Shown: one piece after another, positions 1 through 8,754 of the stretch | How the letters are laid out: every line of letters begins with the position of its first letter | Numbering within the stretch: the first letter of the stretch is position 1 | Origin: Bacteroidota bacterium | GTDB taxonomy: Bacteria; Bacteroidota; Ignavibacteria; SZUA-365 | NCBI GenBank assembly: GCA_003246455.1 | Contig: QKAF01000032.1 | Span: 1-58,762, forward strand | Length of the DNA: 58,762 bases | Direction: 5' to 3' | Position numbers and translations under genes: made by a program | The notes under the pieces: generated by a model | Database searches by the model: none | What the model saw: the letters and a program-made list of their open reading frames with translations, nothing else | What the model was told of the DNA's origin: nothing

Positions 1-64
1 ATCAGGTTCCGCCAATCTGGCGGGTCACATCCCACCACGGCGAATTGAGATTACCAATAGGTGC

Positions 65-1237
65 ATGATGCTGGTACGAATGATCCTCGGTTTGCTGCTT
101 GCCGCCGGGGCAGTCTCACAGGCGCAGCAGGTCCGGCTTTCCTATTTCCCGCTTGAAACGGGTAATTCATGGACCTACCACGTCGTAAAGAACCCTGGCC
201 TTCATAACGAACTGCAGTTCGACACCACGATTACCGTGGGACAGCAAGTGCCGGCACCGAACGGGAAGCGCTATTTCGAGACCGGTTTCGGGCTCCTGCG
301 AGTGGACAGTACGACCGGCAATGTCTGGAGATATTTTCCGCACGTTCCCATCCTCCTGACGGACTCGACCCAGCACTGCGCCGACTCCACCGAGCTCGGC
401 TTCACCTTCCTGGCGGCAGATTCCGGGGACACGTACATGATGTGCGATTTTGGATGGCAATGGTATCTGCAGAGCACAGGTATGCCGATGCAGGTGGGGG
501 CCCTGAATATCAGCCGCAGGCAGATGTTATGGAGCAGTTGGATGCAGGCGAGGACCTTTGCAGACAGCATCGGAATGTCGGGACAAAACTACGCAGGCCT
601 CGGCATTGATTATTATATCTGGGAACTGACGAGCGCGACGGTATACGGGCAGACGTATTACCCCGTGCAATTGCAGGTTTTCACCGCCGAGAAACGGGCC
701 TCTTCGGTGCTCCTGCGCTGGGAGACTGCACAGGAAACAGATAACATGGGTTTTGAGGTCCGGCGATGTACGGACAATGCGCAGACGAGCTGGGAGGCTA
801 TCGGCTTCGTCCCTTCCGTCACCGGGCGATCTGCCGCCGCATATCGATTCGAAGACAACCGCCTCCCTTCCGCAAACGCGCCGACGCAGCTGCAGTACCG
901 CCTGCGGCAAATCGACTTCAGTGGACGCGTGTGGTTTTCTCCCGTTCAGACGGTCAACCTTAATGCGCCCCTATCAGCGAACATTCAACTGGACATCTCC
1001 CCAATGCCGGTCCGGTCCATTGCCACGCTGAAAATCTCCGGCGAGGATGCCGAGGCTTGGGAATGTTCCGTGTACGATACCCACGGACGACGACTTGCAC
1101 AGATCACACTAGGCCAGTCGTCGCGTACCGCATCGGCAGGAAAAATTATCCTCCGCGGACACAGTGCGGGAGTGTACTTCGCCGTCGCTGAACGCCGCAG
1201 CAGCCGCGTTGTTCGGCCATTTCTCTACCTCCCATGA
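65..1237 (+). CDS. Secreted protein with degenerate type IX sorting domain
   Basis: Function not recognised. Residues 1-21 form a signal peptide ending near AVSQAQQ, so the protein is exported. Residues about 205-300 hold a fibronectin-like segment (LLRWETAQETDNMGFEV) that commonly precedes type IX sorting domains in this bacterial group. Residues about 310-390 look like a C-terminal sorting domain (ISPMPV, SAGVYFAV) but lack the full NYPNPF signature seen in other proteins here. The first half shows no known domain. Two adjacent ATG codons (65 and 68) could start translation. It converges with the minus-strand gene ending at 1249, leaving 11 bases between them. Export is well supported; surface display via type IX secretion is inferred. 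Confidence 0.8.
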   Translation: MMLVRMILGLLLAAGAVSQAQQVRLSYFPLETGNSWTYHVVKNPGLHNELQFDTTITVGQQVPAPNGKRYFETGFGLLRVDSTTGNVWRYFPHVPILLTDSTQHCADSTELGFTFLAADSGDTYMMCDFGWQWYLQSTGMPMQVGALNISRRQMLWSSWMQARTFADSIGMSGQNYAGLGIDYYIWELTSATVYGQTYYPVQLQVFTAEKRASSVLLRWETAQETDNMGFEVRRCTDNAQTSWEAIGFVPSVTGRSAAAYRFEDNRLPSANAPTQLQYRLRQIDFSGRVWFSPVQTVNLNAPLSANIQLDISPMPVRSIATLKISGEDAEAWECSVYDTHGRRLAQITLGQSSRTASAGKIILRGHSAGVYFAVAERRSSRVVRPFLYLP

Positions 1238-1248
1238 GTCTGCGATGT

Positions 1249-1896
1249 TTAGAAGATGTTGAGGCTCAGCCCGAAATCCAGATTGGGAGCCAGCCAAGTA
1301 CTTGACTCGACCCGACCGGCTTTCACGCCGAGCGAAAGTCCCGCCCGGATGTAGAACTCTATACCGGCATCATCGAGTATGTACGCGCCGAGCATTGCCG
1401 AAAAGACGTCGGTCCTGACGGCGTCACCATCGCCGATGGGATCGACGTACGTGTATGAGACACCGGAAAACAGGTCGCTGCCCCCGCCTTCATGCCAGTT
1501 GAGCCCCAGGGAGTAGCGTGCGTCAAGGTCTCCCGCAACGCCAAACGGAGACAACGCCAATGCTCCGTCGATCCCATATGAGACCTCGAAGGATATACTC
1601 TCCTGAAGGTACGCCAGGGCGCCGACGTGTATCCCCTTTCCGAAAATATCGAGACCGCACTGCATGCCGAAGCGATAGGATGCGGGCGTTTCAGAACGCT
1701 CGAACGAATCCTGCGAATTCCAATCCCGGGCAGTGCTCATGCGCTCTTCAGAGTCAGATCTCACCTGTGAGAGGCCGCTCGAAGAGGCAAGGAGAAATAC
1801 GAGCAGGATCAGCAGCGAAATTCTCAATGAAGATGCACCACCCCGTCCAGCAGGTCCCCTTTCCAGGATATCGGTCCATCCTCTGTAATACGACAT
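1249..1896 (-). CDS. Small outer-membrane beta-barrel-like protein
   Basis: No named family is recognised. A hydrophobic signal segment (LLILLVFLLASSSGLSQ) is followed by about 150 residues of alternating polar and aromatic strands, and the chain ends in Phe (DFGLSLNIF). This is typical of outer-membrane barrels recognised by the BAM machinery. The ATG at 1896 leaves about 23 residues before the hydrophobic core. A TTG near 1827 would put the signal peptide at the very start (LRISLLILL), so the true start is uncertain. Barrel topology is inferred from pattern only; a periplasmic beta-sandwich is the alternative. Confidence 0.65.
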   Translation of the reverse strand: MSYYRGWTDILERGPAGRGGASSLRISLLILLVFLLASSSGLSQVRSDSEERMSTARDWNSQDSFERSETPASYRFGMQCGLDIFGKGIHVGALAYLQESISFEVSYGIDGALALSPFGVAGDLDARYSLGLNWHEGGGSDLFSGVSYTYVDPIGDGDAVRTDVFSAMLGAYILDDAGIEFYIRAGLSLGVKAGRVESSTWLAPNLDFGLSLNIF

Positions 1897-2395
1897 AACT
1901 GCCCCCGTGGCGTCCGTTTCGCAATATTCGGATTTTCATCTACAATAATACGACGTTTCCGGATAAGAAAGCCATTATATCGTACACCGGGATATGAGGG
2001 GTGTCAGCACGACAGCCCTCGTACTGGTCGCAGCCGATGGCCTGACAGTTAGATGACCCCGATATTTGAATCGGAGTCAAGTCTCGATGTTCTATTACCC
2101 GCCTGAACAGAGTGCCAATACAGTTGCGATGAAACAGGATGAGGCCCTGGGAGGACGACCTGACTCGCTTGATTTTCAATCGTCGGCTGACTATGTTCAC
2201 GCGTAAAGAGATATTTTTGTCTGCTGTTTCTCGTTTGCTCTCGTCGTCATTTTCTTCTTCAGCGCTCGCCGGCGAATGACTGACGAGACAATCGGGTTTC
2301 GAGATTGACCTGTCCCCTATCCATAATAGTCTGAGACCTGTAGTGTAGTAAACACTATCGCCCGTTACGTTTGATCCATTGAATTCGGGGTGCTC
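1897..2395. other. Intergenic region between divergent genes
   Basis: About 500 bases with no convincing gene. A short minus-strand reading frame at 1940-2200 has no ribosome site or recognisable protein features. The region must hold the promoters of the barrel gene on the left and the propeller gene on the right. Confidence 0.5.
2341..2357. promoter_or_regulatory. Short inverted repeat upstream of the propeller gene
   Basis: TAGTGT-n5-ACACTA is a perfect 6-bp inverted repeat about 40 bases before the ATG at 2396. It could be an operator or a small 5'-leader hairpin. No cognate regulator can be assigned. Confidence 0.3.
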
Positions 2396-4024
2396 ATGAA
2401 AACGTCAATTCTGGTTTGGACTGTACTGCTGCTGGGTGCCGCAACTGTGGCCCACGCTCAGCGTTTTGACTGGGTGCGGCACGGAGTTTCCCTCCACGAA
2501 GCGAATGCATGGAGCGTGATTTCCGACGGCCAGGGGAACCTCTATGTCGGAGGATATTTCTCGACTCGGCTTGAAATGGCTGACTTTCAGATAACTGGGT
2601 CCGGACCATCGCATGCCTTCATCGGGAAATTTTCCGAAGACGGGAAGCAGATCTGGCTGCAGCCTTCAGATTTTGCAGATTCTGATGTGATTTATAACCT
2701 GGTGCTCGATGCTCGCCGAGAAAGCATCTACGTGACAGGCGTACGGCATTACGCAGACCCAATGAAAGGACCTCTCTACATCAGCAAATTGGATACAAGC
2801 GGGCAGGTACAGTGGATCAAGACCATTAACAGCAAGGGCGGATGCTGTAGCGGTCACATCGCCATCAACTCCGAGGGTGATATCATGCTTACCGCCTCCG
2901 CAATCGACAGTGCAATTGTGGATGGAAAGGCGTATCCGGAAGGAATCTACCTTATGAAGCTGGACTCTGATGGGAATGTGTTGTGGAACAGGACGACGAT
3001 GGACAATACTGCTGCGTTCAAAGTCACTCCGGCGAACCTTGCAACCGGTCCCGGGGGCTGCACCTATGTCGTCGGTGATATTGAGAACGACACGATCCAT
3101 CTCGACTCAATCCACAGCATCTCCGCGGGTATGAGTCAACGAATCTTTTTGATCAAGTACGACAGAGACGGAGGCCTCGTATGGGTGCGCCAGAGTGACA
3201 ATACTGACGATGCCCGGGCAACCTCTATCGGGCTTGATGCTGAAGGCAATGTTCATGCCGCAGGCCTCTTCAAGAATGAGCTGGGATTCGGTTCCATCGT
3301 GATGCAAAGCCTGGACAATCCTGAGCTCTTCGTGGTGAAGTTCGATCCGGATGGAAATCCACTGATGGCGCTCCGGGCGGGCGAAGGCGGCAGCGCGGAC
3401 GTCACGGATATCAACGTAACGTCAGACGGAAGTATCTATGTTACAGGAGGCGCCGGTACGAATACCAGGTTCGGTGCTCACGTGTTAAAGGAAGGGGGCA
3501 TATTCGTCGCGAAATTCTCTGCTGACGGGAATTGTAATTTTGTCACCAGCGCCTATACCGTGGGGAATCAGTTTCTCCCGCACCTTGGCGCGTCCAGCGT
3601 CACCATAGGAGGCGAAGGAGCGATTTATATCGCGGGGAGTTTCACGGGCTCCTGCATGTTTGAACCGTACCTTATTGATGAACCGGACAAATACGGGATC
3701 TTCCTCGCAAGGGTACACGAGCCGTCAACTTCCATTATCAGTACGGAGACGGCCGCCCCCGGGCGCTTTGGACTCGACGCAAACTACCCGAATCCGTTTA
3801 ATCCATCGACGACTATTTCTTTCGATATCCCGACAGCCGAATTCACCATTCTGGACATATACGACTCTTTCGGACGTTTGATCTCGCGACTGTTCGCGGA
3901 CTGGCTCTCGGCCGGGCATCATCAGCTCGACTGGTGTGCGGACAATCTGCCAAGCGGCATGTATCTATGCCGGCTGCAGTCATCTGGACGGATCGACACG
4001 CGGAAACTGACGCTCCTTCGCTGA
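2396..4024 (+). CDS. Secreted SBBP-type beta-propeller protein with type IX sorting domain
   Basis: After a signal peptide (residues 1-22, ending AHAQ) the chain repeats blades of the SBBP/NHL-like kind, for example GQGNLYVGGYFS, AEGNVHAAGLFKNE, SDGSIYVTGGAG and GEGAIYIAGSFTG. These build a beta-propeller. The last 80 or so residues carry NYPNPFNPSTTISF, then IYDSFGRLISRL and LPSGMYLCRL, the classic FlgD-like C-terminal sorting domain. The protein is therefore expected to cross the outer membrane by type IX secretion and stay on the surface or be released. GTG at 2390 is possible, but ATG at 2396 gives the usual Met-Lys signal-peptide start. The ligand or function of the propeller is unknown. 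Confidence 0.85.
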   Translation: MKTSILVWTVLLLGAATVAHAQRFDWVRHGVSLHEANAWSVISDGQGNLYVGGYFSTRLEMADFQITGSGPSHAFIGKFSEDGKQIWLQPSDFADSDVIYNLVLDARRESIYVTGVRHYADPMKGPLYISKLDTSGQVQWIKTINSKGGCCSGHIAINSEGDIMLTASAIDSAIVDGKAYPEGIYLMKLDSDGNVLWNRTTMDNTAAFKVTPANLATGPGGCTYVVGDIENDTIHLDSIHSISAGMSQRIFLIKYDRDGGLVWVRQSDNTDDARATSIGLDAEGNVHAAGLFKNELGFGSIVMQSLDNPELFVVKFDPDGNPLMALRAGEGGSADVTDINVTSDGSIYVTGGAGTNTRFGAHVLKEGGIFVAKFSADGNCNFVTSAYTVGNQFLPHLGASSVTIGGEGAIYIAGSFTGSCMFEPYLIDEPDKYGIFLARVHEPSTSIISTETAAPGRFGLDANYPNPFNPSTTISFDIPTAEFTILDIYDSFGRLISRLFADWLSAGHHQLDWCADNLPSGMYLCRLQSSGRIDTRKLTLLR

Positions 4025-4079
4025 CGCAAAGGCAGTCCGCTCCTGATTTCACAAATCGACATGACGACAGACAGGAAGC

Positions 4080-4853
4080 TTACAGTTTCTTCCCGATGTA
4101 GAACGCGTAGCCGTAATACTGACTGTACTTGTGGTAGAGCTGAATTTCATGCCGCTGGTTTTCAATGAAATCCACGGCAGCTCGGTTGCCTGCGTGCGTC
4201 TCGAGAAACACTTCCTGGGCACGTACCTGCGGTTCGTAGAAATCTTCTTTCCAGCAGCGGTCGGGAACGATGAACGATGCGAGCGGTACGTACCCGGCGT
4301 TCTGCATCTGCGCCATCTTGTTTGGTATCGTGTCGATCCCGGGATAGGCATCCATCCAGAATTCCTCGATCTCGGCAGGACGCTCGTTCGTGAACCAGGA
4401 GGCTTCGGAGACGGCCACGCAGCCCCCGGGTTTCAGGAACCTTCGCCATTCCCGGAATCCTCGCTCAAACCCGATGTTGTAGATGGACCCTTCAGACCAG
4501 ATCAGATCCAGCTCCTCATCTTCGAACGACATGCTGTCCATGGACTCCACAATCCCCTTCACGCGATGCTGCAGACCCTGTTCTTCTGCGTTCCGGTTGA
4601 ATTTGTCGATGAAGGCGGGAAAGAGGTCGACGCCCGTGATCCTCCCCGGCGCATTCTGTGCTAGCACCATCGTCTGTCCGCCCGATCCGCAGCCGACGTC
4701 GGCAATATGCGCGTCATCGTGAAGATTCTCGATAAAGCTCAGGGCCTTCAGCGTCAGTTCCGGGCTGCCGGGCCCCTGCCGTTCCAGCGTAGCGTAGTAT
4801 TCGACGATCAATTCCACGTCGAACTCATGGATGGATTTCGTTTCATCGCTCAT
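4080..4853 (-). CDS. Class I SAM-dependent methyltransferase
   Basis: A 257-residue methyltransferase of the Rossmann type. Motif I is [13 protein letters not shown] at about residue 54 and binds S-adenosylmethionine. The acidic ribose-binding strand follows ([11 protein letters not shown]), and motif IV-like [15 protein letters not shown] comes later. The fold is complete and of normal length for a cytosolic small-molecule methylase. The substrate cannot be read from the sequence. It stands alone between secreted-protein genes on the opposite strand. Confidence 0.88.
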   Translation of the reverse strand: MSDETKSIHEFDVELIVEYYATLERQGPGSPELTLKALSFIENLHDDAHIADVGCGSGGQTMVLAQNAPGRITGVDLFPAFIDKFNRNAEEQGLQHRVKGIVESMDSMSFEDEELDLIWSEGSIYNIGFERGFREWRRFLKPGGCVAVSEASWFTNERPAEIEEFWMDAYPGIDTIPNKMAQMQNAGYVPLASFIVPDRCWKEDFYEPQVRAQEVFLETHAGNRAAVDFIENQRHEIQLYHKYSQYYGYAFYIGKKL

Positions 4854-5329
4854 GAAAATACCTGTCGGTTCATATTTCTTCGTCCCCAGGTGATGAAGCA
4901 GCCAAGAGGAGGCTGTATAATGGCACGCATATCAGGTGTTCCTGCCCTGATATTCGGGGTTTACGGAGGATTTTGCAAGAAGAATTTCATGCGTACCATA
5001 TACTTCACGGCTGTAAACATGCTTCACGCGTGCATTTCCTCCTGTGCCGGGAAGGGGGACATGCCGAAAAACAATATTAACACCGGATCAGTTTTCCGGG
5101 AGAAGGTCAGGCCGGAACGACGCATAGTACCGGTCCGGTCACCCACAACTCCGCCAGGTCGTGATCCTCGTGGAAGAGGGCGCGTTCGTCGGCGGGGCGG
5201 TCCGCCAGAAGGACTGAACATCGGTGATGTCTCCGCTTCCCTCACGCAGGAACGCCGATTTGATGACGCTGTGTATATGCCCTATATTCAGAGGAAGAAT
5301 GCGTCAATAATGCTGGAGGAGGATGGGGT
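4854..5329. other. Intergenic region without a supported gene
   Basis: About 475 bases separate divergent genes. Reading frames across it are GC-driven and lack ribosome sites. A strong GGAGGAGG ribosome site at about 5315-5322 belongs to the gene starting at 5330. Confidence 0.5.
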
Positions 5330-6682
5330 ATGAAGTGTTTTACACCGAATATTGCGATGGCTCTTCTGTTGTGGTTGAGTGGCGGACCTCTGATGTTGAC
5401 AGTTACTGCACAGGAGAGGCCGGAAGGCAGCAAGGAAACGTCTGCAGATCGTACATCGATGGCAGGAGGCGTTCAGTGGGACGATGAGGACTCTCCGCCA
5501 TTGCTGTTCCGTGATTCGCGCATCGGCGGCTGGTTTTCACAGGTGCTCGACACTGAACTGCATGTCTACTCTGTCGCGTTCAGCACACCGATGACCGGGC
5601 TTGTCGTCGGGATGCACGGGAAGGTGTATCGCACCGAAGATGCGGGGAGCAGCTGGACTGTGTACCAGGCCCCTACAGAGTACTACATCGCGACCATCGA
5701 ATATGTGACAGACGAGATCTGGATGGCAGCCGGGAAAAACGGGACAATACTCCGCACGACGAACGGTGGTCGAAACTGGGTCCGGCAGGAATCCGGAACC
5801 ACCTGGATTCTGCGCGGAGTGTCCTTCACCGATTCGATAACGGGGACCGTTATAGGCGAGAGAGACATTCTTCGCACGACAGATGGAGGGGTGCATTGGA
5901 CGTCGCAGGATGGCGGAATACCGACCCAGTTCTACGAAGTGGTATACACTGATGCGGTCACCGGGATTATCGTCGGGAAGGATGGGATTATTCTGCGAAC
6001 GACGAATGCCGGGACGGTGTGGCAGTCTATTGATCCTGTTACCACGGTCGATCTGAACGATGTGTATTTTATCGATAAACAGACAGGCGTTGCCGTCGGT
6101 GATAAAGGTATCATCCTTCGCACAGTGGATGGAGGAAGGACGTGGACACACGTCTCATCTCCCACAGAGGTGAATCTGGAAGGGGTGATGTTTCCCACCG
6201 CACAGATCGGTACCATCGTCGGGATGAACGGGTGCATCCTGCGAAGCACCGACGGCGGGCAGTCCTGGATTGAGCAGCTCAGCAACTCACAGTCATATCT
6301 TTGGGGAGTATTTTTTACTGATCCCTACACTGGTGCTGCCGTCGGATCGGAAGGCACGGTGCTTCGAACCACGACCGGGGGAGTGACCTGGATCGACACG
6401 CCGGCTCCGGCTCCCCAGCGCGTGGCACTCCATCAGAACTATCCGAATCCTTTTAATCCTGCTACAGCAATACGCTTCACGCTGGCACAGTCGCAGTACG
6501 TTTCGCTGGTGGTGATGGATCAATACGGCCGTGAAGTCCGGTATCTGCTGGATGGAGAGTTCAGAGAGGCTGGCTCCCACCGGCTGCAGTTCGATGCCAC
6601 AGGTTTGCCTTCGGGTGTATACTTCTACAGCCTGATCGCAGGCGGGCAGCGGTTAACAAGGAGGTTGGTTTTGCTGCGGTAG
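5330..6682 (+). CDS. Secreted YCF48-like beta-propeller protein with type IX sorting domain
   Basis: After a signal peptide (residues 1-27) come seven blades with the YCF48/photosystem-II-assembly-like signature, such as GKNGTILRTTNGGRNW, GDKGIILRTVDGGRTW and GMNGCILRSTDGGQSW. Together they form a beta-propeller. The C-terminus (about residues 370-450) is a sorting domain: NYPNPFNPATAIRF, MDQYGREVRYL, LPSGVYFYSL. In heterotrophs this blade family is not photosynthetic and usually lies in secreted proteins of unknown role. The start is well set by GGAGGAGG just upstream of the ATG. A terminator-like hairpin lies 83 bases past the stop. Confidence 0.87.
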   Translation: MKCFTPNIAMALLLWLSGGPLMLTVTAQERPEGSKETSADRTSMAGGVQWDDEDSPPLLFRDSRIGGWFSQVLDTELHVYSVAFSTPMTGLVVGMHGKVYRTEDAGSSWTVYQAPTEYYIATIEYVTDEIWMAAGKNGTILRTTNGGRNWVRQESGTTWILRGVSFTDSITGTVIGERDILRTTDGGVHWTSQDGGIPTQFYEVVYTDAVTGIIVGKDGIILRTTNAGTVWQSIDPVTTVDLNDVYFIDKQTGVAVGDKGIILRTVDGGRTWTHVSSPTEVNLEGVMFPTAQIGTIVGMNGCILRSTDGGQSWIEQLSNSQSYLWGVFFTDPYTGAAVGSEGTVLRTTTGGVTWIDTPAPAPQRVALHQNYPNPFNPATAIRFTLAQSQYVSLVVMDQYGREVRYLLDGEFREAGSHRLQFDATGLPSGVYFYSLIAGGQRLTRRLVLLR

Positions 6683-6764
6683 CGTGTCCATGTAAAACAT
6701 CAAAAAAAATCCACCATGCAGTGAACACCAGTGGATTCAGGTGGATCAGAAGGATTGGGATTAA

Positions 6765-6800
6765 CGAAAACAGCCCGAAAATACGCATTTCGGGCTGTTT
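6765..6800. terminator. Terminator-type hairpin
   Basis: A perfect 10-bp stem, CAGCCCGAAA (6771-6780) paired with TTTCGGGCTG (6788-6797), with a 7-base loop. Read on the minus strand it is followed by TTTT, so it best terminates minus-strand transcription from the tRNA-like remnant beside it. It may also stop the plus-strand gene ending at 6682. Confidence 0.6.
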
Positions 6801-6810
6801 GATTAGGGGT

Positions 6811-6840
6811 GCGGAGAGACTCGGATTCAGCGGGAACCAG
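6811..6840 (-). pseudogene. Decayed tRNA-Ser 3' end (candidate attachment site)
   Basis: The plus strand reads GCGGAGAGACTCGGATTC, which matches the 3' end of the intact tRNA-Ser at 13375-13392 (GCGGAGAGACTGGGATTC) at 17 of 18 positions in the same orientation. On the minus strand it reads as half a T-arm and the acceptor stem (GGTTC, a 5-base insertion, GAATCC, then TCTCTCCG). As with the intact tRNA, a terminator hairpin follows after about a dozen bases. The 5' part of a tRNA is not present. I read it as a remnant tRNA end or integration site; chance similarity cannot be excluded. Confidence 0.5.
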
Positions 6841-6981
6841 CGGTATACTGTTGTTATTACATACTTTATGATGCATACGAAAGGTGTCGTCGCACAATTC
6901 TCGCAAGGGGATAGTTTAGGAACTGCAGCCTTTCTTGAGGCCGAGCCAAGACATCCGTTAAATGCGATCGCAATTCCTGTC

Positions 6982-7010
6982 TTGACATGCATAGATGTGC
7001 TATGTATATT
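6982..7010 (+). promoter_or_regulatory. Sigma-70-like promoter with internal palindrome for the PadR gene
   Basis: TTGACA (6982-6987), a 17-bp spacer and TATATT (7005-7010) lie 40 bases before the PadR start. Inside the spacer is the perfect inverted repeat CATAG-n5-CTATG (6990-7004), well placed for a repressor. PadR proteins usually repress their own operon, so autoregulation is a reasonable inference. Confidence 0.55.
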
Positions 7011-7050
7011 GAGATACCTTCAGATTCATCAGATACAGGAGAAGGCGGAT

Positions 7051-7392
7051 ATGTCACAATCAAAAGACCTGGTGGCAGCATCAGCAACTCCCTTAATCCT
7101 GACGATCCTGAGTCAGAGCGAGAGCTACGGATATGCGATCATTCAGGAGGTCCGTCGTATTTCAGCGAACGAAATCGAATGGTCCGACGGAATGCTGTAC
7201 CCTGTCTTGCGCCGACTCGAAAAACAGGGGCTCGTTGAGTCCGAGTGGCGGGAATCGGAGTCTGGGAAGAGGAGAAGATACTATAGAACGACCGAGGCAG
7301 GCAATCTTGCCCTCGAAGTGCATAAAGTACAGTGGCGATCTACCAATCGAATCTTCACGAGATTGTGGGAGGAGGCAGCATGTTTGAGTTGA
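7051..7392 (+). CDS. PadR-family transcriptional regulator
   Basis: A 113-residue winged-helix DNA-binding protein of the PadR type. The family pattern is clear: ILSQSESYGYAIIQEV, then the recognition region GMLYPVLRRLEKQGLVES, and the wing RRYYRTTEAG. Such proteins are usually dimeric ligand-responsive repressors of a neighbouring membrane-protein gene. The start at 7051 follows a good site (GGAGAAGG). The reading frame continues upstream, but that part overlaps the promoter and the tRNA-like remnant and is not coding. Its end overlaps the next gene by 13 bases, so the two are translationally linked. Confidence 0.9.
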   Translation: MSQSKDLVAASATPLILTILSQSESYGYAIIQEVRRISANEIEWSDGMLYPVLRRLEKQGLVESEWRESESGKRRRYYRTTEAGNLALEVHKVQWRSTNRIFTRLWEEAACLS

Positions 7393-8111
7393 GTGCAGCA
7401 ATCGACAATTGGAGACAAACCATCGGTACAAAAGGAGAATGTAGTCTTGAAGATATTCAAGAACTGGAGTCACACCTTCTGGAACAATTTCACGAACTCA
7501 CATCAGCAGGTCTTTCCGAACGAGAAGCGTTTTTTGTAAGTGTCTCACGCATCGGTACACCGGAGGAAATCAACAACCAGTACGCAAAGGCCGATCCAAC
7601 AAATATCTGGAAACACCGTGCGCTCTGGATGATCGCGGGGATATTATGTTGGTTCTCATTGATTTGGTTCCACAGAATTGTTATCGCGAAGGTCGATTTC
7701 TCAGCATTGGCACTATTCAACCAGGATGCGCCAGGACCTGGCAGTACGGTCATCGCTGAAAACACCGTATTCCTGCTACTCGCTGGAGTGGGTCTTCGAT
7801 TCGCCCTCCACCTCATGACGCGACCTTCAAAGCGCAATTGGATAACAATGCTTACCGCAACACGATCGAGACTGGCTCTGAGTATTGTCGCTGTACTTTT
7901 TGCCGGTCTGCTTGGTGAAATTGTTGCTCAGGCGAATCTGTCGTACGCCGCTAGCACTTTATCCAACGCAAATCAAGACCTTTACTTCACCTATCGTTTT
8001 ATCTCTGAGAAGATTGTGTTCACGCTGATTGCCGTAGCAATGGGTGGAGTTGCTATTTTAGTCAGCAATCGAAAATCTGCGTTTCCCATGCCTCGCGTGC
8101 GTCGATACTGA
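7380..8111 (+). CDS. Permease-prefix (HAAS-like) domain membrane protein
   Basis: A 243-residue membrane protein. Residues 1-75 resemble the helical prefix domain found beside PadR regulators (LEDIQELESHLLEQFHEL, SVSRIGTPEEI). About four hydrophobic segments follow, including ALWMIAGILCWFSLIWF, VFLLLAGVGLRFAL, LSIVAVLFAGLLGEIV and FTLIAVAMGGVAILV. In the family, the prefix domain is thought to be a partner or target of the PadR regulator, which fits the 13-base overlap with the upstream gene. GGAGGAGG precedes the ATG at 7380. No transport motif is present, so the activity is unknown. Confidence 0.75.
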   Translation: MFELSAAIDNWRQTIGTKGECSLEDIQELESHLLEQFHELTSAGLSEREAFFVSVSRIGTPEEINNQYAKADPTNIWKHRALWMIAGILCWFSLIWFHRIVIAKVDFSALALFNQDAPGPGSTVIAENTVFLLLAGVGLRFALHLMTRPSKRNWITMLTATRSRLALSIVAVLFAGLLGEIVAQANLSYAASTLSNANQDLYFTYRFISEKIVFTLIAVAMGGVAILVSNRKSAFPMPRVRRY

Positions 8112-8176
8112 TCACCTACATTCATCTCTGACTTAGGTTGCGTTTTTCGAATCTTGAGCATTAGTACATCCACGGA

Positions 8177-8713
8177 CTACATGGTAGCCTTGCCACGAGG
8201 CAGCGCCTTGTATTCCGGTTTGCTCTCAATGATCCGGATGATACAGGTCATCAAGGAGTCCATCCGTCTCCAGCTCTCAGTCCCGGGTGTACGGGAGTCC
8301 CACTGAACCCAGTTCTCTTCATCGACAGTGGAGATTCTGATAACTGCGGTCCAGTGTGACATGCCAAGGTCTATTTCATAGTACTTCGGCAGATCGTCGT
8401 TCGAAACAGGTTCATTAATTTTCGGTTTCTCCTGATGAGCATGAGAGAAGAATCCAAGGCTGCGGGCTGAATCGACTATTCGGATTTTCTCCGCGAGCGA
8501 AAGCTGTAGAGTCGTAACGATCGGGCGCACTTCACCGATATCCTTCGCGAAGGTCCATGCCCGTGTATCAAGATGGTTCTTTCCCCCTTCACCCCATCGG
8601 CAATCGATTTGGATATCCTCCCCTAGCTGTGAAGTACTGCACCCAGAGGCGAACTGAGCAGCTATCAGCACTATTCTGCCTATTATGACAACGACGATTC
8701 TAAACTTCCACAT
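8177..8713 (-). CDS. Lipoprotein, member A of a local three-copy family
   Basis: Unknown function, 178 residues. An N-terminal hydrophobic segment ends in a lipobox-like FASGC (Cys about 25). It is a paralogue of the genes at 10025 and 10934: all share CS(S/T)-x-n-(E/D)D(I/V)Q, an LD(T/S) with a following aromatic, an S-x-x-EK segment before the FF core (GFFSHAH here), and it shares SKPEYKALPR with the gene at 10934. Four extra residues and a diverged middle make it the least conserved copy. It lies 41 bases downstream of the gene ending at 8755 on the same strand, so both may be co-transcribed. Confidence 0.65.
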   Translation of the reverse strand: MWKFRIVVVIIGRIVLIAAQFASGCSTSQLGEDIQIDCRWGEGGKNHLDTRAWTFAKDIGEVRPIVTTLQLSLAEKIRIVDSARSLGFFSHAHQEKPKINEPVSNDDLPKYYEIDLGMSHWTAVIRISTVDEENWVQWDSRTPGTESWRRMDSLMTCIIRIIESKPEYKALPRGKATM

Positions 8714-8754
8714 CGCTTTGACTGACCCTATATATTCAGCGCAGCGGTACGATG

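Noticed and set aside
1940-2200. 86-codon minus-strand frame
   Set aside because: No ribosome site, signal peptide or recognisable motif; intergenic.
4707-5333. 208-codon plus-strand frame before the YCF48-like gene
   Set aside because: It overlaps the start of the methyltransferase and has no ribosome site; no conserved motif is seen.
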